A DNA stretch of 64,000 bases from Streptomyces hiroshimensis (GTDB lineage: Bacteria; Actinomycetota; Actinomycetes; Streptomycetales; Streptomycetaceae): NCBI RefSeq assembly GCF_014650335.1, contig NZ_BMUT01000002.1, positions 509,288 to 573,287 on the forward strand, written 5' to 3'. The translations under genes and the position numbers were made by a program. The notes beneath the pieces were generated by a model. It did no database searches, was not told the DNA's origin, and was given only the letters and a program-made list of their open reading frames with translations. Below are positions 17,419 through 25,600 of this stretch, one piece after another; position 1 is the first letter of the stretch, and each line of letters starts with the position of its first letter.

Positions 17419-18747
17419 ATGAATCCCTTGAGACTTGGCGGAATACCCCTCGGTGCGGCGCTCGGCGCCGCCCTTCTCGCCGCCACCGCCACCACCGCAA
17501 CCGCCGCCGTGGCCGTCCCGCCCGCCACCGCCGCCCCGGCGCCCGCTCCCACCGCCCTCACCGCCCTCACCACCGAGGAGCAGCGCCTGTCCGGCCCCGT
17601 GCCGCAGGAGATCCTGCGCCGCGGCGGCTTCGCGGACGCGGCCCCGGACTTCGCCGCCGCCCTCGCCCGTACGCGCACCCTGCCGCAGGCGCAGCGGCTC
17701 GCGACCGCCGAGGGGCAGCGGCTGTGGCGGCGGGCCGTGGACCGGGCGCAGGGCCGCGGGCCCGGCCCGGAGCGCGCCGGGGACCTCAGCCGGGACGACG
17801 ACCGCCCGCTGTACTGGGCGCGGCTCGGCATGACCCGCGCCCTGCGGGAATGGAAGCCTGCCTTCCGGCTGTCCGGGCCGCAGCGCGCGGAGCTCACCGG
17901 CCGCGTCGAGCGCTCCTCGCGCGGCCAGGACTCCGTCGACCTCCCGGCCGGCGAGCAGGTCAAGCGCGTCCTCATCACCGGCTTCGACCCGTTCCAGCTC
18001 GACGCGGACCCCCGCCGCTCCAACCCCTCGGGTGCGGCCGCGCTCGCCCTGGACGGCACGACGATCGACACGCCGGCCGGCCCGGCGCGCATCGAGGCCG
18101 CCGTCTTCCCCGTCCGCTGGGCGGACTTCGCCGAGGGCACGGTGGAGCGCACGCTGCTGCCGCACTTCCTGCCGGGCCCGCGCCGGGTGGACGTCTTCAC
18201 CACCATCAGCCAGGGCCGCCCCGGCCGCTTCGACGTCGAGCGCACCAACGGCGCCTGGCGCGGCGGCTACCCGGACAACGCGAACGTCTCCCGCACGGAG
18301 ACCGTGCCCGTGCCGCCCGGCGTCCCCACCGTGCACCCGCAGCCGCAGTGGACGACGACCAGCCTGCCGTACGCGGCGATCGCCGCGGCCGCCACCGGGC
18401 CGTTCCCCGTGCACGACAACACCGAGGTCACGGAGATCCCAGCAGGTGCCGACGAGCCGGTCGACCGGCCGGACGGGCCGACCCCGGGCTCCACCGCCCG
18501 CGCGGGCGGCGGGGGCGACTACCTCTCCAACGAGATCGCCTACCGGGCCACCCTGCTGCGCGACGCGGTGGGCCTGCGCGTGCCGGGCGGGCACCTGCAC
18601 ACCCCGGTGCTGCAGTTCGGCCAGGGCAACACCGATCCGGCGACCGGCACGGTCACCGACCCCGAGTTCGTACGCAACCGGCTCGCGATCGTCGCGCAGG
18701 TGCGGTCGGTCACAGCGGTGGCCGTCGCGGCGGGCCGGACGCCATGA
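17419..18747 (+). CDS. Secreted pyroglutamyl-peptidase (C15)-like protein with Cys-to-Ser change
   Basis: The protein has an N-terminal signal-like hydrophobic stretch, an uncharacterised ~130-residue N-domain, then a C15 peptidase core starting at VLITGFDPFQLD (residue ~184). The catalytic Glu is kept at 274 (GRFDVERTN) and the His at 394 (GGHLHTP). The nucleophile position in GDYLSNEIAYR is Ser370, not Cys, and the whole protein has no cysteine. The Ser-His spacing of 24 equals the Cys144-His168 spacing of classical enzymes. It is exported, unlike cytoplasmic Pcp. An in-frame GTG at 17401 is an alternative start. It may be a serine-type enzyme or an inactive binder. Confidence 0.8.
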   Translation: MNPLRLGGIPLGAALGAALLAATATTATAAVAVPPATAAPAPAPTALTALTTEEQRLSGPVPQEILRRGGFADAAPDFAAALARTRTLPQAQRLATAEGQRLWRRAVDRAQGRGPGPERAGDLSRDDDRPLYWARLGMTRALREWKPAFRLSGPQRAELTGRVERSSRGQDSVDLPAGEQVKRVLITGFDPFQLDADPRRSNPSGAAALALDGTTIDTPAGPARIEAAVFPVRWADFAEGTVERTLLPHFLPGPRRVDVFTTISQGRPGRFDVERTNGAWRGGYPDNANVSRTETVPVPPGVPTVHPQPQWTTTSLPYAAIAAAATGPFPVHDNTEVTEIPAGADEPVDRPDGPTPGSTARAGGGGDYLSNEIAYRATLLRDAVGLRVPGGHLHTPVLQFGQGNTDPATGTVTDPEFVRNRLAIVAQVRSVTAVAVAAGRTP

Positions 18748-18754
18748 TGGGCGG

Positions 18755-19483
18755 ATGATCATCGCTGCAGCCCAGTTCACCGCCCAGCCGTGCGACATCG
18801 AGGCGAACGCGGCCCGGATGGCCGCGTTCGTCACCGAGGCGGGGGAGCGCGGCGCCGCGCTCGTCGTCTTCGCCGAGCTCGCCGCCACCGGCTACGAGCT
18901 GGACGCGATCGTGGCCGGCGCGGACCGGCTGGTCATGGACCCCGACGACCCCCGGCTCGCCCCTGTGCGGGACGCGTGCCGCACGGCGGGCGTCGCGGCC
19001 GTGGTCAACTGCGCCGGCCGGAGCGGTGCGGGCCCGACCATCAGCAGCTACGTCTACGGCCCGGACGGCGCCCTCCTCACCCGCTACGACAAGGTGCACG
19101 TCACGGACACGGAGCGGGCCGCGGGCTTCGCGGCGGGGACGGGCGAGGGCCGCTTCACGCTGGACGGCGTCCGCTTCGCGCACGTCATCTGCTACGACGC
19201 CCACTTTCCCGAGTGCGCGGCCCGCGCCGCCGCCGACGGGTGCAGTGTGCTGCTCGCCGGCTCGCTGTACGGGCGGGGCGGCGGCGCGCAGGAGCGGATG
19301 GAGATCTTCCCCGCGCTGGCGAAGGCCCACGGCCTCCACGTCCTGCTGGCCAACCACTGCGGCCCGTCGGGCCCGTACGACGCCTGCGGCCTCAGCGCGG
19401 TGTGGGCGCCGGACGGCACCGTCCTCGCGGAGGGCGCGGACACGGAGGCGGAGCTGGTGACGGCCGGGCTGTCCCTCAGCTGA
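18755..19483 (+). CDS. Carbon-nitrogen hydrolase (nitrilase superfamily)
   Basis: This 242-residue amidase/nitrilase-fold enzyme has the full catalytic triad: Glu41 (VVFAELAATGYE), Lys113 (YDKVHV) and Cys146 (HVICYDAHFPE). Family members cleave C-N bonds of omega-amides, N-carbamoyl compounds or nitriles. The substrate is not readable. It starts 7 bp after the C15-like gene, so the two may be co-transcribed. Its 3' end overlaps the convergent EI24 gene by 8 bp. Confidence 0.9.
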   Translation: MIIAAAQFTAQPCDIEANAARMAAFVTEAGERGAALVVFAELAATGYELDAIVAGADRLVMDPDDPRLAPVRDACRTAGVAAVVNCAGRSGAGPTISSYVYGPDGALLTRYDKVHVTDTERAAGFAAGTGEGRFTLDGVRFAHVICYDAHFPECAARAAADGCSVLLAGSLYGRGGGAQERMEIFPALAKAHGLHVLLANHCGPSGPYDACGLSAVWAPDGTVLAEGADTEAELVTAGLSLS

Positions 19484-20270
19484 GGGCGCTCTCGTCCTGT
19501 GCCCGGGGGCCGTCGGAGGTGTCCTCCGCGGCCCCTTCCCCCATGAGGTCCCGGACGAGCAGCGTCGCACCGGCGACCGCGCCCGGCATCACGAACACCG
19601 CCACGACCGGCACCAGGAAGAGCAGGGTCAGCGGCACCCCGAAGCCCAGCGCGAGCAGCTTGCGGGAGCGCAGCAGCCGCAGCCGCTCGCGCAGCGGCAC
19701 GCCGCGGCGCTGCAGGGCGACGGCGGTGAGCTCCTCGGCGAGGAAGTAGCCGGAGACGCAGAAGCCGAGGGCCGGGATCACGGTCTGCCCGACGACGGGC
19801 ACGAAGCCCAGAGCGAAGAGCAGGACGCCCCAGACGGCGACGCGCACGAGCACCGCGAGGCTCTCGCGGGCCGCGATCCACAGCTCGCGCCAGAGCGGCA
19901 GCCCGGACTCGGGGACGTCGCCGCCCTCGGAGCGGTCGACGCGCTCGGACAGCTCCTCGTAGAAGGGCTGGCCGACCAGCAGGGTCACGGCGGTGAAGGA
20001 GATGAGGGCCAGCAGCAGGCCGCCGCCGAAGAGGAGGACGGTCAGCCCGCCCCGGAGCAGGCCGGCCCAGGGGGAGGACCAGCCGTCGGCGAAGGGCGTG
20101 GCCCAGGCGACGGCGTCGTCCGCGTACAGGGCGAGGCAGACGACGGCCGCCGCGTAGCCGACGAGGGTGATGAGCCCGGGCAGCAGGCCGAAGCCCCACT
20201 GCCGCCGGTTGCGCGCCACCCAGCGCTGGCCCTTGCCGAGGTACGTCAGTCCCGCCATGAGATCTCGCAT
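19476..20270 (-). CDS. EI24/CysZ-like membrane protein
   Basis: The 264-residue protein has about four transmembrane segments with the EI24 signature (FGLLPGLITLVGY near the start, GQPFYEELSERVD, then VPVVGQTVIPALGF). Bacterial relatives include the sulfate transporter CysZ, but no cys genes are nearby. A TACCCT hexamer ends 7 nt before the ATG, suggesting a leaderless transcript. Confidence 0.85.
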   Translation of the reverse strand: MRDLMAGLTYLGKGQRWVARNRRQWGFGLLPGLITLVGYAAAVVCLALYADDAVAWATPFADGWSSPWAGLLRGGLTVLLFGGGLLLALISFTAVTLLVGQPFYEELSERVDRSEGGDVPESGLPLWRELWIAARESLAVLVRVAVWGVLLFALGFVPVVGQTVIPALGFCVSGYFLAEELTAVALQRRGVPLRERLRLLRSRKLLALGFGVPLTLLFLVPVVAVFVMPGAVAGATLLVRDLMGEGAAEDTSDGPRAQDESALS

Positions 20271-20290
20271 GGCGGGAAGGGTATCCGCGG

Positions 20291-20332
20291 CGGCGGGATC
20301 ATGGGCGCGGGCCTCCGCGCCCCCTCCCGCCG
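20291..20332 (-). terminator. Nested hairpin after the NADP-dependent oxidoreductase gene
   Basis: CGGCGGGA pairs with TCCCGCCG and encloses GGGCGCGG/CCGCGCCC with a GCCT loop. It lies just downstream of the minus-strand oxidoreductase. Confidence 0.7.
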
Positions 20333-20348
20333 CAGGTGCGGCCCCGGA

Positions 20349-21362
20349 TCAGAACGTCACGATCATCTTGCCGGTGTTCTCGCCGCGCAGCATGCCCAGG
20401 AATGCGTCCACGGCGTTCTCGACGCCGTTGACGACCGTCTCGCGGTACTTGAGCTCGCCGGAGCGCACCCAGCCGCCGACCTCCTGGACGAACTGCGGCT
20501 GCAGCGCCTGGTGGTCGCGGACGATCATGCCCTGCAGGCGCAGCCGCTTGCCGATGATCGAGATCATGTTGTGCGGGCCGGGCTGGGGCACGGTGTCGTT
20601 GTAGCCGGCGATGGCGCCGCAGAGCGTGGCGCGGCCGTGCAGCTTGAGCGCACCGATCGCGGCCTCCAGGTGCTCGCCGCCGACGTTGTCGAAGTAGACG
20701 TCGATGCCGTCGGGCGCGACCTGCTTGAGCTGCTCGGCGACCGGGCCCTTCTTGTAGTTGAAGGCGGCGTCGAAGCCGTACTCCTCGACGAGGGCCTTGA
20801 CCTTCTCGTCCGTGCCCGCGCTGCCGACGACGCGCGAGGCGCCCTTGAGCCGGGCGATCTGGCCGACCTGGAGGCCGACCGCGCCCGCGGCGCCGGAGAC
20901 GAAGACGGCGTCGCCCTCCTTGAAGGAGGCGACCTCCAGCAGGCCCGCGTAGGCGGTCAGGCCCGGCATGCCGAGCACGCCGAGGTAGGTGGACAGCGGC
21001 GCGAGCTCCTGGTCGACCTTGACCGCGTGCGCGGCCTCGACCAGGGCGTACTCCCGCCAGCCGAGGCTGTGCAGGACGTGGTCGCCCGGCTTGAAGGCGT
21101 CGCTGCGCGAGGCGACGACCTCGCCGACGGCGCCGCCCTCCATGGGCCGGTCGAGCTCGAAGGGCGGGACGTAGGAGCGGACGTCGTTCATCCGGCCGCG
21201 CATGTACGGGTCCACCGACATGTGGATGTTGCGCACCAGGATCTGCCCCTCGCCGGGCTCGGCCACGGCGGCCTCGCGCAGCGCGAAGTCCTCGGGCTTC
21301 GGCCAGCCGTGCGGGCGGGCGACGAGGTGCCATTCACGGCTGGTGGTGGGCGTGACGGACAT
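20349..21362 (-). CDS. NADP-dependent MDR-family oxidoreductase
   Basis: This 337-residue zinc-independent medium-chain reductase resembles YncB, leukotriene-B4 and alkenal reductases. The N-terminal NIHMSVDPYMRGRMND block and the nucleotide loop VSGAAGAVGLQVGQIAR are diagnostic. These enzymes reduce the C=C bond of reactive enones and aldehydes with NADPH. AGGAGG precedes the chosen ATG. The gene is divergent from a MarR regulator with repeated operator-like sites between them, so it is the likely target of that regulator. Confidence 0.92.
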   Translation of the reverse strand: MSVTPTTSREWHLVARPHGWPKPEDFALREAAVAEPGEGQILVRNIHMSVDPYMRGRMNDVRSYVPPFELDRPMEGGAVGEVVASRSDAFKPGDHVLHSLGWREYALVEAAHAVKVDQELAPLSTYLGVLGMPGLTAYAGLLEVASFKEGDAVFVSGAAGAVGLQVGQIARLKGASRVVGSAGTDEKVKALVEEYGFDAAFNYKKGPVAEQLKQVAPDGIDVYFDNVGGEHLEAAIGALKLHGRATLCGAIAGYNDTVPQPGPHNMISIIGKRLRLQGMIVRDHQALQPQFVQEVGGWVRSGELKYRETVVNGVENAVDAFLGMLRGENTGKMIVTF

Positions 21363-21381
21363 GGAACGCGACCTCCTGATG

Positions 21382-21445
21382 GTCAAGCAAAAGGTTAAGC
21401 AACTGAAACAACCATGCTCCTCGATATTTCATGTTGTCAAGCAAC
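21382..21445. promoter_or_regulatory. Repeated AAGCAA sites between MarR and its divergent oxidoreductase
   Basis: GTCAAGCAA (21382-21390), GTTAAGCAAC (21394-21403) and GTTGTCAAGCAAC (21433-21445) share a half-site in one orientation. The last is also a small palindrome (GTTG/CAAC). They flank the start regions of both genes, as expected for MarR binding. Confidence 0.5.
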
Positions 21446-21461
21446 GCGCTAACCTGGAGTC

Positions 21462-21890
21462 ATGGTCCCCCGAACCGATGCCCTGACCCGTGAGGTCGTC
21501 GATCTCATCGCGGCCGTCGTGGCCCGCTATCACGAGGAGTACGAGGAGGCGGCGGCCAAGCACGCGCTCACCGGCGCCCAGGCCAAGGTCCTCGCCCTGC
21601 TCGCGCGCGAGCCCCTGCCGATGCGCCGCATCGCCCAGCTCCTCAAGTGCGAGCCGTCCAACGTCACCGGCATCGTCGACCGCCTGGAGGCGCGCGGCCT
21701 GGTCGAGCGGCGCCCCGACCCCGACGACCGCCGCATCAAGCTCGCGGCGGCCACCCCGGCCGGCCTCGACACCGCCGGCCGCCTGAGCGAGTCGCTGGAC
21801 TTCGCCCGTGAGCCGCTGGCCGGCCTCTCGGCCGAGGAGCGCGGGGTCCTGCGGGACCTGCTGCGCCGGATGCTGGAACCGGGCGCCTGA
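21462..21890 (+). CDS. MarR-family transcriptional regulator
   Basis: This 142-residue winged-helix regulator has its recognition helix in MRRIAQLLKCEPSNVTGIVDRLEARGLVERRPDPDDRR (the DPDDRR wing is typical of MarR). MarR proteins are repressors released by phenolics or oxidants. A single Cys in the DNA-binding helix (LLKCEPS) is noteworthy as a possible redox sensor. A TAACCT box ends 6 nt before the ATG, and GGAG also lies there. Confidence 0.92.
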   Translation: MVPRTDALTREVVDLIAAVVARYHEEYEEAAAKHALTGAQAKVLALLAREPLPMRRIAQLLKCEPSNVTGIVDRLEARGLVERRPDPDDRRIKLAAATPAGLDTAGRLSESLDFAREPLAGLSAEERGVLRDLLRRMLEPGA

Positions 21891-21915
21891 GCGGGCCTGC
21901 CGGGGTGCGCCCGGC

Positions 21916-21971
21916 AAGGGGCGCGGGGAACTGTGCGACCAGTCACCCGCGACCCGTAGTCGGCCGACTAC
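21916..21971. repeat. Streptomyces-type dispersed intergenic element with terminal palindrome
   Basis: The segment beginning AAGGGGCGCGGGGAACTG resembles an element I recall as common between Streptomyces genes. It ends in the perfect palindrome GTAGTCGGCCGACTAC (21956-21971), which overlaps the stop codon of the minus-strand hydrolase and may terminate both convergent genes. Confidence 0.5.
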
Positions 21972-22483
21972 GCAGGGAACCGCAAGTCCGCGGCCGTGGT
22001 CACCGTGCCCAGGCGCGGCATGTCCAGCGCCACCGACGCCCGGTGCTCCTCCGCCGTCAGCGCGCTCATCGCATCTTCGGCGAACACCAGCCCGTAGCCG
22101 TGGTCGGCGGCCGCGCGGGCCGTCGACTCCACGCCCAGGTTGGTGGCGATCCCGCCGAGGACCAGCGTCCGCACGCCGCGCTCGCGCAGCCGTGCGTCCA
22201 GGTCCGTGCCGTGGAAGGCGCCGACCGACCGCTTCACCACCTCGACGTCGCCCTCCTCGGCGAACCCCGCGAGCAGCCCGCTCCCCGGCGGCTGCTCCGC
22301 CACCCCGGGCCGCTCGGTGCGCACGACGACCACCGTGCCCCCGGACTTCCGGAACGACCGCGCCAACTCCTCCGCCGTACGGACCACTTCGTCCCCGCTG
22401 CGCGGAGCGAGGGGGAGCGCCACGATGCGCTCCATCAGGTCGACGAGGACGAGGGCGGTGCGCTGCGGGTCGATTTCCGTCAT
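21968..22483 (-). CDS. Isochorismatase-fold hydrolase lacking the catalytic Cys
   Basis: This 171-residue protein has the cysteine-hydrolase fold: Asp15 (LVLVDLMERI), Lys84 (EVVKRSVGAFHGTDL) and the loop GGIATNLGVESTARAA. Amidases such as nicotinamidase have Cys at the position held here by Gly117. Isochorismatases and the E. coli YecD type also lack that Cys, and the TN-G-VESTAR form matches YecD. The activity is therefore probably not Cys-amidase. A TACGGT box ends 6 nt before the ATG. Confidence 0.85.
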   Translation of the reverse strand: MTEIDPQRTALVLVDLMERIVALPLAPRSGDEVVRTAEELARSFRKSGGTVVVVRTERPGVAEQPPGSGLLAGFAEEGDVEVVKRSVGAFHGTDLDARLRERGVRTLVLGGIATNLGVESTARAAADHGYGLVFAEDAMSALTAEEHRASVALDMPRLGTVTTAADLRFPA

Positions 22484-22862
22484 GGCCAGACCGTACCGGT
22501 CGGACACGGGACGCGGGCGGCCTCGGGAACGCCTCCGGGATGACGATAGGTAAAGCTTGGCCGACGTCTGCGTGCCTGCCGGCGCCTGTCGGTGCCCGCC
22601 GGGGACGGAAGTTGACCCGCGCAGGGGTGAACTTGCTTATGAGTAAGGTGTGTTCATCGGATACCGTGCTGATGAGCAGGCGCGGACGCCCGCCCGGGCA
22701 TGGCTTTGGCCAGAGCCGGGGGCGCGTGGTGCGTGTGCACGCGGTGCCGGATGTCCGGAGCGAGGGTACGTATGTCCGCGCCGCGCGCAGTCCGCACGAC
22801 CGTGCCTGACCGGGGCGGGGCCACCTGACAGGTCCCGCCCCGAGCCGTCTTCCGGCCCGGCC
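22484..22862. other. 379-bp gap with one weak small ORF
   Basis: An ATG at 22639 opens a 56-codon frame to 22809 (beginning MSKVCSSDTVLMSRRGRPPG, Arg/Gly/Pro-rich). GGGG about 10 nt upstream is a poor ribosome-binding site, and TTGACC at 22612 could be a -35. Codon bias is only moderate, and I do not recognise the product. No RNA gene or long hairpin is evident in the rest. Confidence 0.3.
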
Positions 22863-23753
22863 TCAGGCCGGGGGCTTCTCCGCGGTGATGGTCCGGTAGG
22901 CCAGCGCCGCCAGCTCCCCCTGGCCCTTCTTGCTCGGGTGGAACCAGTCCCACTGACTGAGCGCCTCGCCCGTGAAGTCGTAGCCGTGGACCGTGCCGTC
23001 GTAGCGGCACAGCGCATCCCGGCCGCAGACGTCCTTCAGGATCGCGTTGTACTCGGCGACCCGCTTGACGACCTGGGCGCGGCGCTGCTCCGTCGCCGGG
23101 TCGGCGGACTCGGAGTCCTTGAGCATCGAGGGGCAGATGCCCAGCTTCCAGACGGTCTTGGCCCAGCCGTTCGTGCGGCCCTGCGACCACAGACGCTGCA
23201 GGTCGGGCACGCTGGCCACGTACAGCTGGGACTTCGGCAGGGACGTGCGCAGGTTCTTCACCGCGGCCTCGAAGTCCGCGCGGAAGGAGGCCGCCGGGGT
23301 CATGTCGGCCACATCGGTGCGGCACGCGTCATTGGCGCCCAGGAGGACGGTCACCAGCTGCGGCTTGTGGGCGATCGCGGACTGCATCTGGGCCGGGAGA
23401 TCGGCCATCCTGGCGCCCGTCCGCGCGTAATTCCAGCTGCTGGTCTGCGGCGAGGCCAGCAGTTTCCGGGCGACGCTGTCGACCCGGGTGCCCGTGGCCC
23501 AGGAGACCTCCGGGCAGTCCTTCATCACCGAGCAGGCGTCGAATCCGCGCGTAATGGAGTCGCCCAGCGAGGCGATGGACTCCGGGCGGGTATTCCATGC
23601 GGGGGCGGCGGGCGAGGCGCTCGGCTTTCCCGCGGAGGTGTCCCCTCCGCCGCTGTCACAGCCCGTGACGAGCAGGGCCGCCGAGAAGGCGGAGACCGTT
23701 GCGACGACCGCCCTGGCGGCTGCGCGCACCTTCCGCACCGTGCTGCGGCGCAT
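22863..23753 (-). CDS. SGNH/GDSL-family hydrolase, lipoprotein
   Basis: This 296-residue exported esterase/lipase-type protein has a signal peptide ending in a lipobox-like LLVTGC, then a Gly/Ser/Pro-rich tether. Block I is SLGDSITRGFD (nucleophile Ser), block III is LLGANDACRTD, and block V is DWFHPS (catalytic Asp and His). It has several additional cysteines likely to form disulfides outside the cell. The start has GGAGGGG upstream. The substrate is unknown. Confidence 0.9.
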   Translation of the reverse strand: MRRSTVRKVRAAARAVVATVSAFSAALLVTGCDSGGGDTSAGKPSASPAAPAWNTRPESIASLGDSITRGFDACSVMKDCPEVSWATGTRVDSVARKLLASPQTSSWNYARTGARMADLPAQMQSAIAHKPQLVTVLLGANDACRTDVADMTPAASFRADFEAAVKNLRTSLPKSQLYVASVPDLQRLWSQGRTNGWAKTVWKLGICPSMLKDSESADPATEQRRAQVVKRVAEYNAILKDVCGRDALCRYDGTVHGYDFTGEALSQWDWFHPSKKGQGELAALAYRTITAEKPPA

Positions 23754-24075
23754 CGCTTTTTCCCCTCCGGCCGGGTGATATCTGTTCGGGTCCGACGGTA
23801 CGTCACCGCGCGGGTCCGTTCGCACGGTAGCTTTTCCCCGGGGCGGTCGTGCCGGGCCCCGGGGCGGCTTTGCGCTTCCGGCACAACTGAAATACGACAC
23901 GTCACATCCTGTCCCTTTCAGGAGAAATGCTCCCGATGGTGTTTACTGTTGGTAACCTCGCGAGCTGGTGCGGGAGTGGCCATTGGGGCAGAATGTTTCA
24001 CGCTGTCCCAGGCGGGACCGGTACGGGTGCGAGGCCGCTGGGGAAGGCGAACCTCGAACCGCACTGGAGGTCCCG
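23754..24075. other. 322-bp divergent intergenic region
   Basis: It lies between the SGNH lipoprotein and DUF3145. Sequence around 23941-23957 (GTTTACTGTTGGTAAC) forms an imperfect dyad and is AT-rich for this genome, so a promoter or operator may lie there. I see no ORF with codon bias and no RNA gene. Confidence 0.4.
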
Positions 24076-24570
24076 GTGACGACACGTGGAGTTCTGTATG
24101 TGCACTCCGCGCCGCGCGCGCTGTGCCCGCACGTCGAATGGGCGGTCGCGGGCGTGCTCGGTGTGCGGGTCACCCTCGACTGGATCCGGCAACCCGCCTC
24201 GCCCGGCACCTGGCGTGCCGAATTCTCGTGGCAGGGCCAGGTCGGCACCGCCTCCAAGCTCGCCTCCGCGCTGCGCGGCTGGCACCTCCTGCGCTTCGAG
24301 GTGACCGCCGAGCCGTGCGCCACGGCGGAGGGCGAGCGCTACAGCTCCACCCCCGACCTCGGCATCTTCCACGCGGTCACCGGCATCCACGGCGACATCC
24401 TCGTCCCCGAGGACCGGCTGCGGGCGGCCCTCGCCCGCGCCGCCCGGGGCGAGACGCAGCTGGAGGCCGAGGTCGCCAAGCTCCTCGGCAAGCCCTGGGA
24501 CGACGAGCTGGAGCCCTTCCGCTACGCCGGCGAGGGCGCGCCCGTCCGCTGGCTGCACCAGGTGGTCTGA
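24076..24570 (+). CDS. DUF3145 family protein
   Basis: This 164-residue actinobacterial protein begins (M)TTRGVLYVHSAPRALCPHVEWAVAG, a hallmark of the family. The GTG start has GGAGG 7 nt upstream, and longer in-frame extensions are unconserved. It is soluble, with no catalytic motif I can name. In Streptomyces it is found near the fab operon, as here. Function unknown. Confidence 0.88.
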   Translation: MTTRGVLYVHSAPRALCPHVEWAVAGVLGVRVTLDWIRQPASPGTWRAEFSWQGQVGTASKLASALRGWHLLRFEVTAEPCATAEGERYSSTPDLGIFHAVTGIHGDILVPEDRLRAALARAARGETQLEAEVAKLLGKPWDDELEPFRYAGEGAPVRWLHQVV

Positions 24571-24597
24571 AGCGGCAACGGCCGGGCATGCGGACGT

Positions 24598-24628
24598 TTG
24601 CCCTGGAGTGCGCTCCAGCCTCTAGCGT
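24598..24628 (+). promoter_or_regulatory. MerR-type promoter with 19-bp spacer (oxidoreductase)
   Basis: TTGCCC, a 19-bp spacer, then TAGCGT. The spacer with the last base of the -35 contains the dyad CTGGAGTGCGCTCCAG. Long-spacer promoters with a central dyad are the signature of MerR-family activation. The -10 ends 6 nt before the ATG at 24635. A near-identical arrangement precedes the merR gene at 32760. Confidence 0.7.
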
Positions 24629-24634
24629 CGGGGC

Positions 24635-25519
24635 ATGACCGAAACGAGCACACCGGCCGTCGCCGTCCTCGGCACCGGCATCATGGGCGCCGCCATGGCC
24701 CGTAACCTCGCCCGCGCCGGGCTCTCCGTCACCGCCTGGAACCGCAGCCGGGACAAGGCCGAGCCCCTCGCCGCCGACGGTGTGCGGATCGCCGGCACGC
24801 CCGCCGACGCCGTCCGCACCGCCGACGTCGTCCTGACCGTGCTCTACGACGGCCCGGCGACGCTCGCCGCGATGGGCGCCGCCGCCCCCGCCCTGCGGCC
24901 CGGCACGGTCTGGGCCCAGTCCGGCACCGTCGGCCTGGAGGGCTTCGAGGGCCTCGCCGCCTTCGCGGGCGAGCACGGGCTCGCCCTCGTCGACGCCCCC
25001 GTCCTCGGCACCAGGCAGCCCGCGGAGGAAGGGAAGCTGACCGTCCTGGCCGCCGGGCCGGAAGGGGTGCGAAAGGCCCTGGAACCGGTCTTCGCCGCCG
25101 TCGGCAGCCGGACGGTGTGGCTCGGCGACGACGCCGCGGGTGGCACGGCCACCCGGCTCAAGCTCGTCATCAACAGCTGGGTGCTGGCCGTCACCCACGG
25201 CACGGCCGAGGCGCTCGCCCTGGCGAAGGGCCTCGGCGTGGACCCGGCCGGCTTCCTGGACGCCGTCGCCGGGGGCCCGCTCGACATGGGCTATCTGCGC
25301 GCCAAGGCCGCGCTGATCCTCGGCGGCGACCTCACCCCCAGCTTCGCCACCGCGACGGCCGAGAAGGACGCCCGGCTCATCGTCGCCGCGGGGGAGCAGG
25401 CCGGGGTGCGGATGGACGTGGCGGCCGCGGGCGCCGAGCGCTTCCACCGGGCCGTCGAACAGGGCCACGGCGAGGAGGACATGGCGGCTTCGTACTACGC
25501 GTCCTTCGATGCCCCTTGA
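24635..25519 (+). CDS. NAD(P)-dependent beta-hydroxyacid dehydrogenase-like oxidoreductase
   Basis: This 294-residue member of the 3-hydroxyisobutyrate-dehydrogenase superfamily has the dinucleotide motif VLGTGIMGAAMARNLARAG at residues 10-28. The catalytic-Lys region follows (RLKLVINSWVLAV) and the substrate loop APVLGTRQPAEEGKL replaces the usual APVSGG. The real substrate may be an aldehyde or hydroxyacid, or the protein may be an imine-reductase relative. It carries a MerR-type promoter and is probably leaderless, so I infer it belongs to the same regulon as the MerR/aldo-keto reductase pair 8 kb away. Confidence 0.88.
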   Translation: MTETSTPAVAVLGTGIMGAAMARNLARAGLSVTAWNRSRDKAEPLAADGVRIAGTPADAVRTADVVLTVLYDGPATLAAMGAAAPALRPGTVWAQSGTVGLEGFEGLAAFAGEHGLALVDAPVLGTRQPAEEGKLTVLAAGPEGVRKALEPVFAAVGSRTVWLGDDAAGGTATRLKLVINSWVLAVTHGTAEALALAKGLGVDPAGFLDAVAGGPLDMGYLRAKAALILGGDLTPSFATATAEKDARLIVAAGEQAGVRMDVAAAGAERFHRAVEQGHGEEDMAASYYASFDAP

Positions 25520-25600
25520 CGGGGGAGCTGGTGTAAAGGGCCGGTCACGGGCTGGATAGGGTGATTCGTTCCCCACCCGCGACCGAAGGACGACGCACGC

